Shown piece by piece: positions 1 to 6,542 of a DNA stretch of 8,445 nucleotides. The stretch is from DATJQF01 sp035505995. Its GTDB lineage: Bacteria > Bacteroidota > Bacteroidia > Bacteroidales > FEN-979. The notes beneath the pieces were generated by a model, which was not told the DNA's origin, made no database searches, and saw only the letters and a list, made by a program, of their open reading frames with translations. The stretch spans positions 1 through 8,445 of the forward strand of contig DATJQF010000044.1 of NCBI GenBank assembly GCA_035505995.1. Reading direction: 5' to 3'. How positions within the stretch are numbered: position 1 is the stretch's first letter; each line of letters opens with the position of its first letter. The translations under genes and the position numbers were made by a program.

Positions 1-1404
1 CGTTCCGATCCCGATCAGATTCACGGAGAATCCGCGTACCAGGATCCGGGGGTCTTCCAGCTTGCGGTTCATCCGGCGGAGTACCAGGTAGAAGATGCGT
101 GTGGATCCGGCAACGGCGATCAGAACCGTGACGATCAGCCCTGGATTGATGAATTCCCTGACCACGGTCCATTCCACCGGCTTTCCGCCGGCTCCGAAAA
201 GGATCCCGATGAACTGGAACGCGTCGGCCGGGGAGGAGGTCCTGAAAAAGACCCAGGTGATCATCAGGAGAAAGACCGCATAAAGATGCTGAACCGGGCG
301 GTAAAGATGCCTGACGATCTTTCCGAGACCCAGCTGTTCCAGGATCAGGAGGAGACCGTGCAGCAATCCCCAAATGACAAAGTTCCAGGCGGCACCGTGC
401 CAGAATCCGCAAACCAGGAAGGTGACCGACGTGGCGATCATGTACAATACGTGGTCGGTGCGGAGCCCCAGGTATCTGTTCTTCTTCATCTTCCGGGAAG
501 AGGAATAGGCAAGCGGAAGGAAAATATAATCCCGGAGCCAGGTGGATAGGGAGATGTGCCACCGTTTCCAGAATTCCTTGATGGACCTGGAGATATACGG
601 GAAATTGAAATTCTCCGTCAGCTCGAAGCCGAACATCCGTCCCAGCCCGATCGCCATATCGGTATAGCCTGAAAAATCGTAGTAAATCTGGAGGGAATAG
701 CAAAACAAGGCCAGCCAGGCAAGAGGCGTGGTGAGGCCGCTCACCGGGTAGCCGAAGAGCTGGTCGGTCACCAGGGAAAGCGAATTAGCGATCAGCACTT
801 TTTTCCCCAGTCCGATCACGAACCGGCGGATCCCCGAGCTGAACTTTTCCACAGTAACTTTCCGGCCGTGAAGCTGCGGCAGGAAATGAACGTATCGGTC
901 GATGGGGCCTGCCAGGACCGACGGGAAGAACGAGATATAAAGCGCCAGGTCTGTGAAATTCCGCTGAGCGGCACATTCTTTCCGGTACACGCTGACCAGG
1001 TAGGTGATCGCTTTAAAAGAGTAAAAGGATATCCCGAGAGGCAGGATCAGGTTACGGATTACCAGCGGCGACCCGTTGAAGAGCGCGATTAAAATATTGA
1101 TGTTGTCTCTAAGGAACCCGGTATATTTGAAGATGACCAGGGGCAGCAGGTTCAGCAGGATCCCCGCGACCAGCCAGGCTTTTCGGGACCGCGCCCCCCT
1201 GGCATGATCCAGGGCGAGACCTGCCATATAGTTCACCAGGGTGGATCCTATCAGGATGGAAGTATAGGAAACGCCGCCCCAGGCATAGAAGATCCAGCTG
1301 GCTGCCAGGAGAAATGGGTTTTTCAGCCGGTCCGACACAATGGATGCGAAGAACAGGGTGACGGGAAGAAATAAAAAAAGAAATAACAGGGAATTGACCG
1401 GCAT
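1..1404 (-). CDS. MBOAT-family membrane-bound O-acyltransferase (AlgI/DltB-like), C-terminus cut by window edge
   Basis: A polytopic inner-membrane acyltransferase that most likely moves acetyl groups across the membrane for O-acetylation of an exported polysaccharide. The frame is open from the ATG at 1404 to base 1, giving 468 visible residues with no stop, so the gene continues past the left edge. The family is usually about 460-520 residues, so probably little is missing. The start gives the typical hydrophobic N-terminus 'MPVNSLLFLFLFLPV'. Family hallmarks are 'GISFYSFKAITYL' (about 124-136), 'YYDFSGYTDMAIGLGRMFGF' (241-260), 'FWKRWHISLSTWLRDYIFLPL' spanning 278-298 and 'CGFWHGAAWNFVIWG' (332-346), whose His336 is the expected catalytic histidine. 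Multiple hydrophobic segments run throughout. MBOAT proteins of this type usually work with a periplasmic SGNH-type partner (AlgJ/AlgX-like); none is visible here and it may lie to the left. The substrate cannot be told from sequence. Family assignment is firm, specific role is inference. Confidence 0.9.
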   Translation of the reverse strand, partial: MPVNSLLFLFLFLPVTLFFASIVSDRLKNPFLLAASWIFYAWGGVSYTSILIGSTLVNYMAGLALDHARGARSRKAWLVAGILLNLLPLVIFKYTGFLRDNINILIALFNGSPLVIRNLILPLGISFYSFKAITYLVSVYRKECAAQRNFTDLALYISFFPSVLAGPIDRYVHFLPQLHGRKVTVEKFSSGIRRFVIGLGKKVLIANSLSLVTDQLFGYPVSGLTTPLAWLALFCYSLQIYYDFSGYTDMAIGLGRMFGFELTENFNFPYISRSIKEFWKRWHISLSTWLRDYIFLPLAYSSSRKMKKNRYLGLRTDHVLYMIATSVTFLVCGFWHGAAWNFVIWGLLHGLLLILEQLGLGKIVRHLYRPVQHLYAVFLLMITWVFFRTSSPADAFQFIGILFGAGGKPVEWTVVREFINPGLIVTVLIAVAGSTRIFYLVLRRMNRKLEDPRILVRGFSVNLIGIGT

Positions 1405-1485
1405 GCTGCAGTACGAAGGTTCTTTCCGTGCCAAATTTATTAATTTTAGAGGTTCAAACGCCTGCATTAACACGAATACCGTCTT
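1405..1485. promoter_or_regulatory. Divergent intergenic region with candidate -7 element for the MBOAT gene
   Basis: This 81-bp AT-rich gap separates two divergent genes and must hold the start signals for both, unless either is read through. On the minus strand TAAATTTG (1439-1432) matches the Bacteroidota -7 consensus TAnnTTTG and would leave a leader of roughly 20 nt before the MBOAT ATG. A TTG at 1457-1455 is a possible -33 element, but its 15-nt spacing is shorter than the usual about 19-21. On the plus strand TAATTTTA (1441-1448) is one mismatch from the same consensus, with no -33 element seen. An AT-only dyad AAATT-4-AATTT (1433-1446) overlaps both. Neither gene shows a convincing Shine-Dalgarno sequence, which is normal for this phylum. 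All site calls are motif matches only. Confidence 0.45.
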
Positions 1486-2616
1486 ATGAAAATTATCGTA
1501 CTGGGGTCCGGACTGGTGGGTGGGCCCATGGCCATGGACCTGGCAAAGGATCCGCGTTTCCGGGTAACCGTTGCGGATATCCGTGAAGATTCTTTGATCA
1601 GGATAAAAGAGAAAAGTCCCATTGAGATCATCCGGCAGGACCTGTCCGATCCTTCGGCCGTCACCCGCCTGGTAAAGAACTATGATATGGCCGTGAATGC
1701 CGTGCCCGGTTACATGGGATTTCAGACCCTGAAGGCGATCATAGAAGCGGGGAAGAACGTGGTGGATATCGCATTTTTCATTGAAGATCCTTTTGAGCTG
1801 GACCAGCTGGCGAAGTCGAAATCGGTAACGGCCGTGATGGATATCGGGGTGGCCCCGGGCATGTGCAACGTCCTGATCGGGTACGCGCACGCGATGCTGG
1901 ACCGGACCGAAAACGTGGTGTATTACGTGGGCGGCCTCCCGGAGATCCGCGAATGGCCTTATGAGTACAAAGCCGTATTTTCCCCGGTGGATGTGATCGA
2001 GGAGTATACGCGTCCGGCCCGGTTTATCGAGGACGGGAAACCGGTGATCCGGGAAGCCCTTTCCGACCCGGAGCTGATCACCTTTCCGGGCATCGGAACG
2101 CTCGAGGCTTTCAATACCGATGGTCTCCGTTCGCTGGTGCATACGATCAACGCCCCGAACATGAAGGAGAAGACCCTGCGCTATCCGGGCCATATTGAAA
2201 AAATGAAGATGCTGCGGGAGACCGGTTTCTTCAGCCGGGAGCCGGTCGAGATAGACGGAAAGCCGGTCCGGCCGCTGGACCTTACGTCCCGCTTGCTTTT
2301 CCCCAAATGGAAACTGAAAGAGGGGGAAGCCGATCTCACCATCATGAAGGTGATCGTGGAAGGAACCAAAGGGAAGATGAAAAAGAGGTACACCTGGGAC
2401 CTTCTCGACCGCTATGACCCGGTGAGCGGGATCCATTCAATGGCACGCACGACCGGCTATACGGCCACCGTGATGCTCCGGATGATTGCCGACGGGATTT
2501 ACACGAACAAGGGGATCACCGTTCCGGAATTCCTCGGGAGGAAGCCGGAGTATGTGAATTACCTGCTGAACGGATTAAAGGAACGCGGTGTGATCTATCG
2601 CGAAGAGGTTAGCTAA
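1486..2616 (+). CDS. Saccharopine dehydrogenase family NAD(P)-dependent oxidoreductase
   Basis: A cytosolic oxidoreductase of the saccharopine dehydrogenase / lysine 6-dehydrogenase superfamily, 376 residues. The N-terminal Rossmann fold has the dinucleotide loop GxGxxG at G7-G9-G12 ('VLGSGLVGG'), and an acidic residue at the end of strand 2 (D31 in 'VTVADI') suggests a preference for NAD(H). Next come 'AVNAVPGYMGFQ' (69-80), 'GKNVVDIAFFIEDPFELD' (89-106) and 'MDIGVAPGMCN' (118-128). The C-terminal domain of the family covers roughly 125-350, including 'GGLPEIREWPYEYKAVFSP' (149-167) and 'TDGLRSLVHTI' (211-221). Length fits single-domain bacterial members; no lysine-ketoglutarate reductase domain is fused. 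The reaction could be saccharopine cleavage to glutamate and aminoadipate semialdehyde, direct lysine 6-deamination, or an unassigned relative; sequence alone does not decide. The gene is alone on its strand, diverges from the MBOAT gene and overlaps the stop of the PBP gene. Family assignment is secure; substrate is not. Confidence 0.9.
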   Translation: MKIIVLGSGLVGGPMAMDLAKDPRFRVTVADIREDSLIRIKEKSPIEIIRQDLSDPSAVTRLVKNYDMAVNAVPGYMGFQTLKAIIEAGKNVVDIAFFIEDPFELDQLAKSKSVTAVMDIGVAPGMCNVLIGYAHAMLDRTENVVYYVGGLPEIREWPYEYKAVFSPVDVIEEYTRPARFIEDGKPVIREALSDPELITFPGIGTLEAFNTDGLRSLVHTINAPNMKEKTLRYPGHIEKMKMLRETGFFSREPVEIDGKPVRPLDLTSRLLFPKWKLKEGEADLTIMKVIVEGTKGKMKKRYTWDLLDRYDPVSGIHSMARTTGYTATVMLRMIADGIYTNKGITVPEFLGRKPEYVNYLLNGLKERGVIYREEVS

Positions 2617-4880
2617 AATTCCTCGTTGTATTCCTTTTTCTTCTTTTTCTTCCCCGAACCCTGGTATTTGTCGCAGTCAAACTCCACATTCAGCGGCTTG
2701 GAGGGAGGGTCGAAATCATTTTTCAGGTATCCGAGCTGGCTGTCGGCATACACTTTTCTCATATACAGGGCCCAGATCGGCAGGGCCATGTTCGCCCCCT
2801 GACCGAGATCGATCGAACGGAAATGGGCAGCCCGGTCTTCGCACCCCACCCAGATCCCGCTGACCAGGTCGGGGGTGATCCCCATGAACCATCCGTCGGA
2901 CTGGTTTTGCGTGGTTCCCGTTTTCCCGGCGATGGGGTTATCGAAACCGTATTTGTAATGAAGCCGCACTCCGGTCCCGCTCTCCACGACCCCTTTCATC
3001 AGCATGATCATCAGGTAAGCGGTCTCCTCGCTGATCGCCTCCTGCTGCTTGGGAACGAACGACTCCAGGAGGTTTCCGTTGCGATCCTCGATCCGGGTGA
3101 TGAAGATCGGTTCCACATAAACGCCTTTGTTGGCAAAGGTGCTCATGGCCCCGGTCATCTCGTACAGGGTCAGGTCGGCGGAGCCCAGCGCAATCGAATA
3201 GACCGGCGGAATATCGCTGGTCACCCCCATTTTGCGGGCGATGCGGATAACATCCTGCGGCGAATATTTTTTCATCAGCTGGCCTGAGATCCAGTTGTTG
3301 GAATTGGCCAGGGCCCATTTCAGCGTCACTTCTTCGCCCAGGCGTTCCTTGCTGGTGTTTTCCGGAGCCCAGACATCGCCGTTGGGCAGCTCGATGACCG
3401 GCTGGACATTGGGATACGTCGTGCAGGGGGATTCCCCTTCCTGCATGGCGAGCGTGTAAAGGAACGGCTTGAAGGTGGAGCCCACCTGGCGCTTGCTGGC
3501 CATGACATGGTCGTACTGGAAGAACCGGTAATCGATCCCGCCCACATACGCCTTTACATAACCGGTATGCGGATCCATCGACATCAGGCCTGCCTGCAAA
3601 AAGAACTTGTAATAACGGATCGAGTCCATCGGGGACATGATCGTGTCGCGGTCGCCCGTCCAGGAAAATACACGCATCTTCACCGGCGTACTGAAATCCC
3701 GAAGGATCTCCGCCTCAGAGGCATTCTGCTGCTTCAGGTGACTGTACCGGTCCGACCTCCTCATGGCCTGCATCATCAGGTTCCGGATCTCCGCCTGCTG
3801 GTTTTTCTCGAACTGGAAGGGAGCATCCTTGTATCCTTTCCAGTGCCGGAAGAACAGTGGCTGAAGTTCTTTTCCCAGGTACTCCGCCACGGCCTGCTCG
3901 GCATATTCCTGCATCCTGGAATGGAGGGTCGTGTAGATCCTCAGCCCGTCCTTGTACAGATTATAAGGCGTCCCGTCCGGCTTCTGGTGATTGGCGCACC
4001 AATCGGACAGCACCCCGCGAAGGTATTCCCTGAAATAGGTGGCCAGTCCGGCCGTATGATCCTGGAGACGGAAACCCGACATGTCGATCGGGATGGCCTT
4101 GACGGAATCGAATTCGGCTTCCGACAGGTAATGGTATCTCCTCAGCTGGTTCAGGACGGTATTCCTCCTTTCCAGTGCCCGGTCCGGATTACGGATAGGG
4201 CTGTAGTAGGTGGGTGCCTGCAGGATCCCGATCAGCAGGGCGGCTTCTTCCACTTTCAGCTCGGAAGGGAGTTTGTTGAAATAGGTTTTCGCGGCCGATT
4301 TGATCCCGAACGACATATTTCCGAAATCGACGGTGTTCAGGTACATCGCCAGGATCTCGTCCTTGGAGTAGTGACGCTCAAGCTTGATGGCGGTCACCCA
4401 TTCCTTCAGCTTGGTGATGGCCAGTTCCAGGACCGAAGTGTTCTTTTTCCTCGGGAACAGGTTCTTTGCCAGCTGCTGGGTAATCGTGCTGGCCCCTCCC
4501 TTCGACATCCCGGTGAACACGCCGAAAAACATCCGGAACACGGCCTTGATATCCACGCCTGAATGTTTCTCGAACCGGATATCCTCGGTGGCGATCAGGG
4601 AATTGATCACGTTGACCGAGAGATCCTGGTAATGGATGTTGGAGCGGTTCTCAATGAAATATTTCCCCAGCAGCTTGTTGTCGGTCGAGTAGATCTCGGT
4701 GGCCAGGCTGCTTTTCGGGTTTTCGAGCTCCTCGAAGCTGGGCATCTTCCCGAACAGTCCCAGGGAGATGGAAAGGAACAGGAGGAAGATGAAAAGAACC
4801 AGGCAGGCGAACGTAATCCAGAGTCCCCGGATATATTTTGTCTGCTTTTGTTTGGGTACGGCAGTTTTTTTCCCCGCCAT
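2613..4880 (-). CDS. mrcA: Class A penicillin-binding protein 1A (bifunctional glycosyltransferase/transpeptidase)
   Basis: Polymerises lipid II into glycan strands and cross-links the stem peptides, acting at the outer face of the inner membrane. It has 755 residues. A short basic cytoplasmic tail is followed by one membrane anchor (about 18-42). The GT51 domain shows its motifs in order: 'EDIRFEKHSG' (99-108, catalytic Glu99), 'GGASTITQQLAKN' (128-140), 'KLKE' (157-160, Glu160), 'KDEILAMYLN' (173-182) and 'RRNTVL' (238-243). A linker region (about 300-430) of the kind seen in Bacteroidota PBP1A precedes the transpeptidase, which has S-T-F-K (Ser468 nucleophile, Lys471), S-N-N (527-529) and K-T-G (653-655). 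All catalytic residues are present, so it should be active. The C-terminus is a six-lysine run (744-749) followed by an acidic tail. The ATG is 4 bp after the gldH stop, implying co-transcription and possibly coupled translation. Its stop overlaps the stop of the convergent oxidoreductase gene, leaving no room for a terminator between them. Confidence 0.97.
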   Translation of the reverse strand: MAGKKTAVPKQKQTKYIRGLWITFACLVLFIFLLFLSISLGLFGKMPSFEELENPKSSLATEIYSTDNKLLGKYFIENRSNIHYQDLSVNVINSLIATEDIRFEKHSGVDIKAVFRMFFGVFTGMSKGGASTITQQLAKNLFPRKKNTSVLELAITKLKEWVTAIKLERHYSKDEILAMYLNTVDFGNMSFGIKSAAKTYFNKLPSELKVEEAALLIGILQAPTYYSPIRNPDRALERRNTVLNQLRRYHYLSEAEFDSVKAIPIDMSGFRLQDHTAGLATYFREYLRGVLSDWCANHQKPDGTPYNLYKDGLRIYTTLHSRMQEYAEQAVAEYLGKELQPLFFRHWKGYKDAPFQFEKNQQAEIRNLMMQAMRRSDRYSHLKQQNASEAEILRDFSTPVKMRVFSWTGDRDTIMSPMDSIRYYKFFLQAGLMSMDPHTGYVKAYVGGIDYRFFQYDHVMASKRQVGSTFKPFLYTLAMQEGESPCTTYPNVQPVIELPNGDVWAPENTSKERLGEEVTLKWALANSNNWISGQLMKKYSPQDVIRIARKMGVTSDIPPVYSIALGSADLTLYEMTGAMSTFANKGVYVEPIFITRIEDRNGNLLESFVPKQQEAISEETAYLMIMLMKGVVESGTGVRLHYKYGFDNPIAGKTGTTQNQSDGWFMGITPDLVSGIWVGCEDRAAHFRSIDLGQGANMALPIWALYMRKVYADSQLGYLKNDFDPPSKPLNVEFDCDKYQGSGKKKKKKEYNEEF

Positions 4881-4884
4881 AAAA

Positions 4885-5367
4885 TCAGGATTGTTGCTTT
4901 TCGATCCGGATCCCCACGTCCCGGATACCCTTCAGGGGATCTTCGCGCATGGCCTGTTCCACTTCGAATACATAGGTGCCGGGATGCCGGAACCTGACGC
5001 CCTGCTGAAAGAGGAACCGGTTGAATTTAACGCTACCGATCCCCGATCCCAGCCATTTCCCGTCATAATCGGCCAGCTGGCATTCCATCGTATCCCCGGT
5101 GACCTTCCCGGCCGGGAACCGGGTATGGATGAAGAAGTACAGGTTGCTGTATGGGTAATCTCCTGAGTTTCTTACATTCAGGAAAATATTGAAAAGGGAC
5201 ACCGTATCCCGGATATTCACTTCGAACAGCAGTTTATCGCGTGTATTCCAAACGCCACCGGCGATGCTTTTATTTTCCTCGAAAAATCTCCGGGAATCGC
5301 AGCTGCCGGTGATCAGGGAACAGGTCAATAAAAGAAAAGCCGGCAATGTCGTTCGGAAAGAAACCAT
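4885..5367 (-). CDS. gldH: Gliding motility lipoprotein GldH
   Basis: A lipoprotein of the GldH family, known from Flavobacterium johnsoniae, where gldH mutants lose gliding. The exact biochemical role is not known. It has 160 residues, the expected size. The first 22 residues form a lipoprotein signal peptide ('FLLLTCSLITGS') with the acylated cysteine at C23; Ser at -1 and Thr at -3 are a loose but acceptable lipobox. The mature start 'CDSRRFFEENKSI' (23-35) and the C-terminal 'YVFEVEQAMREDPLKGIRDVG' (132-152), ending in 'IRIEK', are characteristic of the family. The ATG at 5367 is chosen because it gives a complete signal peptide; no Shine-Dalgarno sequence is seen. It lies 27 bp after the ricT-like gene and 4 bp before the PBP1A start, on the same strand. 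GldH is found in many Bacteroidota not known to glide, so its presence supports the phylum but does not prove motility. Confidence 0.9.
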   Translation of the reverse strand: MVSFRTTLPAFLLLTCSLITGSCDSRRFFEENKSIAGGVWNTRDKLLFEVNIRDTVSLFNIFLNVRNSGDYPYSNLYFFIHTRFPAGKVTGDTMECQLADYDGKWLGSGIGSVKFNRFLFQQGVRFRHPGTYVFEVEQAMREDPLKGIRDVGIRIEKQQS

Positions 5368-5394
5368 GCGGAGGATCTTGGAAGGAACTGCGGT

Positions 5395-6507
5395 TTATTG
5401 ATTATCGAAACGGGTCAGGTCATCCTGGCCGACCACATTTTCATATTCGGTCTTCTGTTCGAAAGTATAGGCGAAATCTTCCAGCTTATCCGGCACCTTG
5501 CCGTTCCGGTTATCTTCGATGATCTGGTGGACCTTATCCGCCGGTAAAGCCAGGAGGTTTCCCGGGTCATTCACATAGGAATACCAGATCAGTTGCCGGA
5601 AGATATCGGTTTTCTGATGAAAGGCCTCTCCTTTCTGGGTTTTCAGTACCACATCCGTGTTGGGAAACCCTTTCAGCGCATCCAGGTAGGTTTCATATTC
5701 AAAGTTGAGGCAGCATTTCAGCTTTCCGCACTGACCGGCCAGTTTCTGGGGATTCAGCGAGAGTTGCTGGACGCGGGCAGCCCCGGTGGTCACCGAATGA
5801 AAGTTACTGAGCCAGGTGGCGCAGCAGAGTTCCCTGCCGCAGGAGCCGATGCCGCCCAGACGGCTGGCTTCCTGCCGGGCGCCGATCTGCCGCATCTCGA
5901 TCCGCACCTTGAATTCTTCTGCGAGTACCTTGATCAGTTCCCGGAAGTCTACCCGGTCGTCGGCCGTGTAATAAAAGATCGCCTTGGTATTGTCTCCCTG
6001 GTACTCCACATCATTGATCTTCATCATCAGCCCCAGCCGGGCTGCGATCTCCCGCGCTTTCAGCATCGTCTGATCCTCGGTTTCCACCGCGGCGATCCAC
6101 TTCTCAATATCGGTCAGGCGGGCGCGCCGGTACACTTTTTTAAGATCTTCCGATGCCGGATGGATCTTCCTTTTCTTCAACTGGAAGCGAACCAGCTCGC
6201 CGGTCATGCACACGATGCCGATATCATGGCCCGGGGAAGCTTCCACGGCCACGATCTCCCCCGGCAGCAGGTCCAGGTCGGGCGGGACCCGGTAAAAGTC
6301 CTTCCTGGAATTTTTAAAGCGTATTTCCACGATCTCCGGCAGCTTATGGCTGCCGGGCAGAGGAACCGGCTCCAGCCAGTCATAGGAATCGAATTTGCTG
6401 CAACGGTGCTGAAAGATCTTCTCGTTCTTGTGATAGATCTTGGGTGCCTGGCAGCATCCCCTGCTGAGGAACGGATTGGGTTCAGGTATCTTAGGAAGTT
6501 CTTCCAT
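5395..6507 (-). CDS. ricT: PSP1-domain protein, RicT (YaaT) homologue with cysteine clusters
   Basis: Homologue of B. subtilis RicT (YaaT), which with RicA and RicF forms an Fe-S-containing complex that affects RNase Y-dependent mRNA processing, sporulation, competence and biofilm formation. Whether the Bacteroidota protein does the same is unknown. It has 370 residues, about 100 more than the Bacillus protein; the extra length is at both ends. The conserved core includes 'GEIVAVEASPGHDIGIV' (83-99), a central region through 'ADDRVDFRELIKVLAEEF' (182-199), and two matching cysteine motifs: 'GSCGRELCC' (221-229) and 'GQCGKLKCCLNFE' (258-270). Both are C-x4-C-C, the arrangement expected for cluster binding. 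The N-terminal extension carries 'RGCCQ' (16-20) and 'HRCSKFDSYDWL' (34-45), adding Cys18, Cys19 and Cys36; a Cys-rich segment ending in a 'YDWL'-like motif is typical of Bacteroidota members. The ATG at 6507 is the first usable start. It sits 35 bp after holB, the same partner it has in Bacillus. Confidence 0.92.
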   Translation of the reverse strand: MEELPKIPEPNPFLSRGCCQAPKIYHKNEKIFQHRCSKFDSYDWLEPVPLPGSHKLPEIVEIRFKNSRKDFYRVPPDLDLLPGEIVAVEASPGHDIGIVCMTGELVRFQLKKRKIHPASEDLKKVYRRARLTDIEKWIAAVETEDQTMLKAREIAARLGLMMKINDVEYQGDNTKAIFYYTADDRVDFRELIKVLAEEFKVRIEMRQIGARQEASRLGGIGSCGRELCCATWLSNFHSVTTGAARVQQLSLNPQKLAGQCGKLKCCLNFEYETYLDALKGFPNTDVVLKTQKGEAFHQKTDIFRQLIWYSYVNDPGNLLALPADKVHQIIEDNRNGKVPDKLEDFAYTFEQKTEYENVVGQDDLTRFDNQ

Positions 6508-6542
6508 GGTCAGAGTACCTTACAAAAGTACAAAAAAATATC
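6508..6542 (-). promoter_or_regulatory. holB-ricT gap with candidate internal promoter and dyad
   Basis: This 35-bp spacer is noticeably more AT-rich than its surroundings. On the minus strand TACTTTTG (6530-6523) is an exact match to the Bacteroidota -7 consensus TAnnTTTG and lies about 16 bp before the ricT ATG, so a transcript from it would have a very short leader. No convincing TTG -33 element was found at the expected distance. The -7 match lies within an imperfect dyad, GTACnTT-3-AAnGTAC (6515-6531), which could be an operator or chance. A secondary start for ricT-gldH-PBP1A is possible but unproven; read-through from holB is equally compatible. Confidence 0.35.

Noticed and set aside
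95..1092. Several plus-strand frames of 60-90 codons over the MBOAT gene
   Set aside because: They lie antisense to a continuous 468-residue frame carrying clear MBOAT motifs; none has its own start context or motif.
1433..1446. AAATT-4-AATTT dyad as a terminator or operator
   Set aside because: The arms are only 5 bp and all A/T, in an AT-rich promoter gap; this is expected by chance and too weak to form a terminator.
3507..4562. 351-codon open frame on the plus strand inside the PBP1A gene
   Set aside because: It lies fully antisense to a gene with all catalytic motifs. Its translation is rich in His, Gln, Arg, Gly and Asp without domains, as expected from the complement of GC-rich codons.
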